From contig JAINUG010000031.1 of the NCBI GenBank assembly GCA_029706075.1, positions 3,579,001 to 3,643,000 of the forward strand: 64,000 bases of DNA, given 5' to 3'. The notes beneath the pieces were generated by a model. It was not told the origin of the DNA. It did no database searches and was given only the letters and a program-made list of their open reading frames with translations. Source of the DNA: Aldrovandia affinis (taxonomy: Eukaryota; Chordata; Actinopteri; Notacanthiformes; Halosauridae). The position numbers and the translations under genes were made by a program. Positions 55,946-64,000 of the stretch are shown here, one piece after another (position 1 is the first letter of the stretch; the number at the start of each line of letters is the position of its first letter).

Positions 55946-56989
55946 CACTTGCAGAATTATGGCAGTAAGCCTTGGACTGTTAACATTTATTTCCAGTCAG
56001 ATTACAAAAACACTTATAATCGCACACTACATTGACAGCGCAAACAACCAACCCACATGACAACCGTCAGTTAAAAGAGTAGTCTTACAAAATGGGGTCT
56101 GCAGTATCAAACTGTCACACTGTTTATCACTCTCTTCACCCCTGGTGATTCTGACGGTGAGTCACCCCATACACTTATCTGATTCTTTTTATACTGCATG
56201 GTACCAATCATTGACCAGCTGCTCTCTGTAACTCAATGTCCAAATATTTTAAGGGGTTCAGTTTAGTCTTAATTCAGTGTAGGGGATCCCACCGTTTCAG
56301 ATTCATCCGTCTAGAGTATTTCATCAGGAATAATTTAGCTAAGGCAGGACACCAAATCCACAAATATGATAAACTTGTATTGCTTTTTTAATCACACTAC
56401 TTTTCATAAAAATGAAGCTCTGCAATTTAAATGTATAACAACGGTTTGAAGTTATACTGTCAAATATGAATTATATTGTGATGCCACTCAGGTGTATGAA
56501 CACTAAAAGAATTGGCAAAGCATGGCACATTTGTAATTTTCTAGTTCTTGAGGAACTCTTTCTCAGACATGAGTGATCCTTAAAATCACAACTGCATGTC
56601 AGAAACAAAATGGATTGTGCATTCAATGTATAATATCATTCATATGAATTATGTATAAAAATATAATACACTGGAAAAAGGAAATATTTGGAAATATATT
56701 TACTTCTAAGACTATGACTTGATTCCTCTCTGGATATGGGCCTTTAGAGTTTGCACATTCCAATCAAATTTGTCATAAATATAATGTAAAGAAATATAAC
56801 AATTATGACTGTTTTAAACAACAGATTATGGCTAGGAATAATTGTCTGCACTGGTCTGCCAGTTAGATAAGCATGATTTGGACATAGACCGCTCTGAAAA
56901 TCTGAAAGATTTGATCTGAAAGCAGCCCGAAGTCACAGCATGCTGTTTCCCAGGCTTGAAGCAGTATATCTGTGTGGCTACATCTGGCT

Positions 56990-57690
56990 ACAGTAGCGGT
57001 TGTAACCCAGTTGCGTTGTCCTGAATGTGACATCACACTAACACTAGAGGTACTTCACTCGTTGGTGTGCTGGCACAGCAGACAGCATAGTAAAGCCAGA
57101 AGGACATCACGCTCCCCAGAGTGCAGACACAAGGAGAGCTGCTCGATCACAGTGAAACCATAAGCATAGTAAACTATTGCTAGCACTAAAAGTAACTTAC
57201 TCTTCATACCTTGATTTTATTTGTAGCAACCTTACAGCTATATGGCTGGCTGACATATCTGGTTGGCTTACTAGCTAGCAAGCATTGTGTTTATGTTCAA
57301 ATGCTTTTTAAATTCAATGTATTGAATGTACGTTACTTAATTACTTACTAATTACGTATAAGGGTTATGATTTATTATTATTTATCATTATTATGATTGT
57401 TATTGTTATATTTATAAAGCAAAAGGAATAATACAAATAATTGTCTCATAGTGAGCACAATCATAGTGAAACCTCACTCCTTCTGGTATTTTACTCCAAT
57501 ACAGCAGTACTCCTTCAAAATGCTCTTAGTGCTAACACGTTTGCTGTGAGTATGGTTTCATTGTGACGAAGCAGCTCTCATTATGTCGGCACAGTCAGGA
57601 GTGTGATGCACTTCCAGCTTTACTGTGCTGTCTGCTGTCCTGGTGGCACATCAAAGCACAACACAAACTGGGTTACAACACCTCTCTCTG
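56990..57690. mobile_element. foldback-like element with about 150-bp inverted arms
   Basis: The arm at about 56990-57165 (gttgtaacccagttgcgttg ... cagcagacagcatagtaaag ... gtgaaaccata) is mirrored at about 57545-57690 (tatggtttcattgtgac ... ctttactgtgctgtctgctg ... ctgggttacaac). Between the arms lies the second copy of the 55.8-kb repeat (57145-57300) and AT-rich DNA. It looks like an old non-autonomous DNA transposon. Precise ends and duplications are not clear. Confidence 0.6.
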
Positions 57691-57699
57691 GCTATCCAT

Positions 57700-58730
57700 G
57701 CTGGGGGTGTACTGGGGGTGAGGGGGATCAGTGAACAACCTGAAGCCACAGGGGGCAAAGTAGTGTATTTACTGGGCTCATACCTTGTCAAATGTGAAAC
57801 AGAAATCCTATTAGTCAGATCAGTTGAGCTTCATCAGTTTGCGTGATCAACACCAATCCGAGAGAGAATCTGAAAAGAAATCATCAATCAGTTTGATCGT
57901 GTGTCCCCCCCCCCCCCCTTTACCTGAAAGGATCACCCTTAAGGGAATTGCCCATTTGCCCTTTTGGAAGATAACATGGTCCAGTGCAACTGCAAGAAGG
58001 CTTGGTGCAAGTGCTTGTGGCCATTCCGGCATTTCTTAACAGGAGCTTTCATTCTGGTGCAGAAGCTACTTATGGAACAACCCTGCCAAGTAATCCAATC
58101 CAATAAGCGCTGTCCCTGGCTGACCACCTGAGTGTCTCGCAAGTCGCAATTCAATAATCCCTTTAACAGATAAATTACTGAAAACACCAACCTATCTGAA
58201 CTTTTTCCTGGTTTTAGCAGTTGAAATATTGGGGTGGTTAAATCAGATATGCCAACTCATTGGCTAATGGAAACCACTGCACTTCTAAAGAGGTTAAACC
58301 AGAGCAATTGCTGTCAGTGAAGTGCACCACAATGTAACCTAACGTGGCCACAAAAGAAACAGCATCTGGGCAGAATTTAAAGAGGGTGGCTCATGAAGAC
58401 TGTGCATTTTCAGTTATGTTCAATTAAAATACATGGAAAACAGAAGAATAATTACCCCTTCCTTTTATATTTCAGGAAATACCAAGCATTTTCACCACAA
58501 ACAGCTCTGAAAAAAATGGTTTTAAACATCCTAATCTTTTCTGTGTTGACTTGCGTCATTACACACAACATTTTCATACACATTCACATGCCCTGTCATA
58601 CAGATTCATTACCACAACACAACTGTTTCTTCTCGCCCACATACCAGTAGCTGTTTTATGAAGATCTTGTGATGCCTTGGAAATGTGCTATAAAGGGCTG
58701 CAACAACACCATGTCTCTGCATTGCTTAGA
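57700..58730. other. intergenic, no gene seen
   Basis: Contains a poly-C run at 57.906 kb and a possible old repeat at about 57.94-58.15 kb. Short open frames on both strands show no family features. Confidence 0.4.
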
Positions 58731-58991
58731 GTGTACAGTAGGCTCTGTTTTTATTCATACCCTTGATAAACATGAACAAAAGAGATTGCATAAAATGAAC
58801 TATATAAGTAAGGAGGTATATTCTATGCTAAGAAAATTCAGAAAATTATATTCTTTAATAATAATGCATTGGCACGAAGCACAATCGAATGGTTCAGAAA
58901 TTTTAAAAAATTCCCCCAGAAAATCGCAAATATTCACACCCGTTATCAGTACTTTGTGGTTCCTCCCTTGGCCATTATAACAGCAAGTAGT

Positions 58992-60116
58992 CACCTTCTG
59001 TAGTGTCGTATGAGGTTATGGAACTTCTTGAGGGGATCCTCAACCATTCCTCCATGCAGAATTGTTCTAGTTCCTTCAGATTCTTGAGTTGATGTTTGTG
59101 GACTGCTTTTTTTAGTTCAAACCACAAATGTTCAATTGGATTCAGGTCTGGAGACTACGATGGCCACATCAGGACATTGATCTTGTGCTCTGTCAACCAT
59201 TTCTTAGTTTCTTTGGACGTATGTTTGGGATCGTTGTCTTGTTGGAAGGTCCATCTGCAGCCAAGGTGTAGCTTCCTGGCAGAGGGAACAAAGGTTTTTG
59301 TACAAAATGTCATGCTGGAGTTCATGGTTCCATTTATTTTAATAAGGGCCCCAGGGCCTGTGGATGCAAAACAACCCCAAAGCATTAAAGATCCACCACC
59401 ATGTTTCACCATAGTGTTTTTGGACCATACAAGACACGGTTACAATTGTCGTTCAGATGTAGTTTGTGAATTCAAGACACCTTTTCGGTGAGTTGTCTTC
59501 AAAAGAAGCTTCCTTCTTGCAACTCTGCCATAAGGCCATTGTCATGTAGGCGCGTCGAATGGTAGCTTTAGACATCTTGTAACCCCAAGATGCCAGGTTG
59601 TTTCTGAGATCTTGAACTGTGCCCCTTGGACTTCTTTTTGCCTCTCGAACCATCTGTCTCACTACACGTGGGGGCAAGATAGACTTGCGTCCTCTACCTG
59701 GCAGGTTAGCCACTGTTCCAGTGGCCTTAAACTTCCTAATAATTGACACAACAGTGGAAAGCGGTATCTTTAATGTTTTCGATTTTTTATAGCCATCTCT
59801 GATGTGTAGCGGTCAATAACCTTTGTCTGATGCTTTCAGGGAGTTCTTTGCTTTTCACCATGATGACTGACCTCAGTATTTCAAATGTGTGTTCCCTCCT
59901 TTTTTATACCCAAAGGGAAACAGAAAACCATTGTAGGCCATTGTATAGTTCCATAACGTTCCAATGAACTCCAAATAAGTTGTATATTTATGAAGATTGT
60001 TTTTGTTGGATTAAATTTAAAAGAATAATTAGGGGTATGAATAATTGTGATCCACAGATTTAATTGTGTGATGTTTCCTGTAAAAAAATATATTATTAAT
60101 AAAACAAAATATGCTA
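58992..60116 (-). repeat. Tc1 tandem unit 1
   Basis: 1,125 bp from caccttctgtagtgtcg to the junction aaaatatgcta. Transposase parts lie at 59749-59453 and 59412-59155. A few single-base deletions set it apart from unit 2 (for example in the region at 59.79-59.83 kb). Confidence 0.9.
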
Positions 60117-61245
60117 CACCTTCTGTAGTGTCGTATGAGGTTATGGAACTTCTTGAGGGGATCCTCAACCATTCCTCCATGCAGAATTGTTCTAGTTCCT
60201 TCAGATTCTTGAGTTGATGTTTGTGGACTGCTTTTTTGAGTTCAAACCACAAATGTTCAATTGGATTCAGGTCTGGAGACTACGATGGCCACATCAGGAC
60301 ATTGATCTTGTGCTCTGTCAACCATTTCTTAGTTTCTTTGGACGTATGTTTGGGATCGTTGTCTTGTTGGAAGGTCCATCTGCAGCCAAGGTGTAGCTTC
60401 CTGGCAGAGGGAACAAAGGTTTTTGTACAAAATGTCATGCTGGAGTTCATGGTTCCATTTATTTTAATAAGGGCCCCAGGGCCTGTGGATGCAAAACAAC
60501 CCCAAAGCATTAAAGATCCACCACCATGTTTCACCATAGTGTTTTTGGACCATACAAGACACGGTTACAATTGTCGTTCAGATGTAGTTTGACGAATTCA
60601 AGACACCTTTTTCGGTGAGTTGTCTTCAAAAGAAGCTTCCTTCTTGCAACTCTGCCATAAGGCCATTGTCATGTAGGCGCCGTCGAATGGTAGCTTTAGA
60701 CATCTTGTAACCCCAAGATGCCAGGTTGTTTCTGAGATCTTGAACTGTGCCCCTTGGACTTCTTTTTGCCTCTCGAACCATCTGTCTCACTACACGTGGG
60801 GGCAAGATAGACTTGCGTCCTCTACCTGGCAGGTTAGCCACTGTTCCAGTGGCCTTAAACTTCCTAATAATTGACACAACAGTGGAAAGCGGTATCTTTT
60901 AATGTTTTCGTTTTTTATAGCCATCTCCTGATGTGTAGCGGTCAATAACCTTTTGTCTGATGCTTTCAGGGAGTTCTTTGCTTTTCACCATGATGACTGA
61001 CCTCAGTATTTCAAATGTGTGTTCCCTCCTTTTTATACCCAAGGGAAACAGAAAACCATTGTAGGCCATTGTATAGTTCCATAACGTTCCAATGAACTCC
61101 AAATAAGTTGTATATTTATGAAGATTTGTTTTTGTTGGATTAAATTTAAAAGAATAATTAGGGGTATGAATAATTGTGATCCACAGATTTAATTGTGTGA
61201 TGTTTCCTGTAAAAAAATATATTATTAATAAAACAAAATATGCTA
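60117..61245 (-). repeat. Tc1 tandem unit 2
   Basis: 1,129 bp with the same ends as unit 1, transposase parts at 60877-60626 and 60537-60280. It is the cleanest of the three copies. Confidence 0.9.
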
Positions 61246-62348
61246 CACCTTCTGTAGTGTCGTATGAGGTTATGGAACTTCTTGGGGGGGGATCCTCAAC
61301 CATTCCTCCATGCAGAATTGTTCTAGTTCCTTCAGATTCTTGAGTTGGTGTTTGTGGACTGCTTTTTTGAGTTCAAACCACAAATGTTCAATTGGATTCA
61401 GGTCTGGAGACTACGATGGCCACGTCAGGACATTGATCTTGTGCTCTGTCAACCATTTCTTCGTTTCTTTGGAGGTATGTTTGGGATCGTTGTCTTGTTG
61501 GAAGGTCCATCTGCGGCCAAGGTGTAGCTTCCTGGCAGAGGGAACAAAGGTTTTTGTACAAAATGTCATGCTGGAGTTCATGGTTCCATTTATTTTAATA
61601 AGGGCCCCAGGGCCTGTGGATGCAAAACAACCCCAAAGCATTAAAGATCCACCACCATGTTTCACCATAGTGTTTTTGGACCATACAAGACACGGTTACA
61701 ATTGTAGTTTGACGAATTCAAGACACCTTTTTCGGTGAGTTGTCTTCAAAAGAAGCTTCCTTCTTGCAACTCTGCCATAAGGCCATTGTCATGTAGGCGC
61801 CGTCGAATGGTAGCTTTAGACATCTTGTAACCCCAAGATACCAGGTTGTTTCTGAGATCTTGAACTGTGCCCCTTGGACTTCTTTTTGCCTCTCGAACCA
61901 TCTGTCTCACTACACGTGGGGGCAAGATAGACTTGCGTCCTCTACCTGGCAGGTTAGCCACTGTTCCAGTGGCCTTAAACTTCCTAATAATTTACACAAC
62001 AGTGGAAAGCGGTATCTTTTAACGTTTCCGTTTTTTATAGCCATCTCCTGATGTGTAGCGGTCAATAACCTTTTGTCTGATGCTTTCAGGGAGTTCTTTG
62101 CTTTTCACCATGACTGACCTCAGTATTTCAAATGTGTGTTCCCTCCTTTTTATACCCAAGGGAAACAGGAAGCCACTGTATAGTTCCATAACGTTCCAAT
62201 GAACTTCAAATAAGTTGTATATTTATGAAGATTTGTTTTTGTTGGATTAAATTTAAAAGAATAATTAGGGGTATGAATAATTGTGATCCACAGATGTAAT
62301 TGTGTGATGTTTCCTGGAAAAAAGATATTATTAATAAAACAAAATATG
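61246..62348 (-). repeat. Tc1 tandem unit 3
   Basis: 1,103 bp. Lacks about 10 bp near 61.70 kb and a few more bases near 62.12 and 62.17 kb compared with unit 2, and continues into the single right terminus. Transposase parts at 61961-61746 and 61668-61411. Confidence 0.9.
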
Positions 62349-62424
62349 TTTTTCTGAACAATGTTATTAGTAATGTCGGTTTGGAATTTTCCTAATTTTT
62401 AGAGCATAAAATATCCCTCAATAC

Positions 62425-64000
62425 TTAGTCAAGCCGGAAAGTCTGCACACCCCTTTCACCCTCTCCACGTTTCATTACATTACAGACTTACTCTACAATA
62501 GATTGAGTTCATTTTTTGTCTCAAAATTCTACACACAATAGCCAATAATGACAAAGTGAAAACAGGTTTTCAGAAAATATGCAATTTTATTTTACTGACA
62601 AAAATAGGTTATTTAGGGGTTACATATCTGTACACACCCTTAGCCTAATACTTGGTTGATGCACCTTTGGCAGCGATTATAGCTTCAAGGCGTCTTGGGA
62701 AAGAAGCTACGAGCTTGGCACACTTGTTTCTGGAGATTTTTGCCCATTCCTCTTGGCATATCCTTGCAAGCTCCGTCAGGTTGAATGGGGAGCGTCGGTA
62801 CACAGCCATTTTCAGCTCTTTCCACAGATGTTCAATTGGATTCAGGTCTGGGCTCTGGCTGGGCCACTCAAGGACATTCACAGACTTTCTCCGAAGCCAC
62901 TCCTTTGTTCTCTTGGCTGTGTGCTTCGGGTCGTTGTCATGTTGGAAGGTAAACCTTCGCCCCAGTCTGAGGTCCAGAGCGCTCTGGAGCAGGTTTCCTT
63001 CAAGGATCTCGGTGTACTTAGCTGCATTCATCTTTCCCTCTATCAGGACTAGTCGCCCTGTTCCCGCTGCTGAAAAACATCCCCACATCATGATGCCGCC
63101 ACCGCCATGCTTCACTGTAGGGATGGTATTGGCCAGGTGATGAGCGGTGCCTGGTTTCCTCCAGATGTGACGCTTGGTATTCAGGCCAAAAAGTTCAGTT
63201 TTGGTTTCATCAGACCAGAGAATCTTGATTCCCATGGTTTGAGAGTCCTCTAGGTGCCTTTTGGCAAACTCCAAGCGGGCTGTCATGTGCCTTTTACTAA
63301 GGAGTGGCTTCCGTCTGGCCACTCTACCATAAAGGCCTGATTGGTGGAGTGCTGCCTGGATGGTTGATCTTCTCCCATCTCCACAAGGATACGCTGGAGC
63401 TCGGTCAGTGTGACCCTCGGGTTCCTGCTCACCTCCCTGGCCAAGGCTCGTCTTCCCTGATTGCTCAGTTTGGCCGGGCGGCCAGGTCTAGGAAGATTCT
63501 TGGTGGTTCCAAACTTCTTCCATTTACGAATGATGGTGGCCACTGTGCTCTTTGGGACCTGTAAAGCTGCAGACTTGTTTCCGTACCTTTCTCCAGATCT
63601 ATGCCTTGCCACAATCCTGTTTCTGAGGTCTGCAGATTATTCCTTTGACCCCATGGCTTGGAGTTTGCTCTGACATGCACTGTCAACTGTGGGACCTTAT
63701 ATAGGCAGGTGTTGGCAATCCCCAATCATGTCCAATCAATTTAATTTACCACAGGTGGACTCCAATTAAGTTGTAGAAGCAGTAATCTCAAGCAGTATCA
63801 GTGGAAACAAAATGCACCTCAGCTCACTTTTGGGTGTCATATCAAAGGGTGTGCACACTTGTGTACATATGATATTTTACATTTAGATTTTTAATAAATT
63901 AGCACAAATGTCTAAAAACCTGTTTTCACTTTGTCATTATGGGCTATTTTGAGACAAAAAATGAACTTAATCTATTGTAGAACAAGTCTGTAACGCAATT
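62425..64000 (-). mobile_element. Tc1-family transposon, nearly intact, cut by window end
   Basis: Long TIRs (left 62.43-62.58 kb, containing 'aatgacaaagtgaaaacagg'; the inverse 'cctgttttcactttgtcatt' at 63.92 kb) enclose a minus-strand transposase. The C-terminal frame 63322-62645 is open for 225 codons: [12 protein letters not shown] (first Asp), [20 protein letters not shown] (second Asp), [14 protein letters not shown] (Glu) and the end [12 protein letters not shown]. The N-terminal frame 63612-63283 holds the HTH (NKSAALQVPKSTVATIIRKW, then [18 protein letters not shown]). Two defects are visible: a stop after MGSKE near 63.64 kb and a frameshift near 63.38 kb. The right TIR runs off the window. 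Confidence 0.92.

Larger units (their letters stand above)
58735..62420 (-). mobile_element. Tc1-family transposon with internally triplicated body
   Basis: One set of outer ends (left about 58.74-58.99 kb with 'ttattcataccc', right about 62.26-62.42 kb with its inverse 'gggtatgaataa') encloses three head-to-tail copies of the same body: 58992-60116, 60117-61245 and 61246-62348. Each body carries the antisense transposase: HTH part (MSIIRKFKATGTVANLPGRG), WTFQQDNDPKHTSKETKKWL (second Asp) and [14 protein letters not shown] (third acidic residue), plus MVKSKELPESIRQKVIDRYT at the N-terminus. All three are broken; all share a TAG in place of the Gln codon in [10 protein letters not shown]. Copies are nearly identical apart from small indels. 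Confidence 0.9.

Noticed and set aside
54600-64000. THOC7, expected next to ATXN7 from human gene order
   Set aside because: No exon resembling THOC7 was found in this part; it may lie beyond the window or the order may differ.

Overview
The window is nuclear DNA from a ray-finned (teleost-type) fish. Its genes have vertebrate exon-intron structure with GT-AG introns, and the spaces between exons are full of fish-style repeats: many Tc1-family transposons with TA target duplications, hAT-type miniature elements with 8-bp target duplications, and tRNA-headed SINEs whose tails end in a 'gcgtctgctaaatg'-like motif. I did not try to name the species.

Layout: (1) 0.2-1.25 kb, minus strand, 5' exons of a gene I do not recognise, running off the left edge. 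(2) 3.7-8.5 kb, minus, a complete 12-exon class II sugar transporter gene of the SLC2A11 type (491 codons). (3) 8.97-26.35 kb, plus, complete psmd6 (8 exons, 389 codons), head to head with the transporter. Intron 1 holds a broken Ty3/Gypsy fossil, a hAT miniature element and a Tc1 relic. Introns 2 and 5 hold four or five further Tc1 relics and a nested SINE. (4) 26.8-27.7 kb, a non-autonomous terminal-inverted-repeat element between genes. (5) about 28.2-54.6 kb, minus, complete atxn7 (11 coding exons, 870 codons) with a probable 3.6-kb 3' UTR, tail to tail with psmd6. (6) 54.6-58.7 kb, no firm gene; a diverged repeat family and one small single-membrane-segment ORF. (7) 58.7-62.4 kb, a Tc1 element whose body is present three times in tandem. 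(8) 62.4-64.0 kb, a nearly intact Tc1 element of another family, cut by the window end.

The psmd6/atxn7 tail-to-tail order is the one I recall at human 3p14, so the window looks like conserved vertebrate synteny. The three recognised genes are not an operon or pathway: PSMD6/Rpn7 is a 19S proteasome lid subunit, ataxin-7 anchors the deubiquitinase module in the SAGA coactivator, and the GLUT11-like protein is a plasma-membrane hexose carrier. All three recognised coding sequences were assembled by eye from splice sites, and frames stay open across every junction.

I see no CRISPR array, rRNA, functional tRNA gene or new defence-like system. The most unusual structure is the internally triplicated Tc1 at 58.7-62.4 kb.
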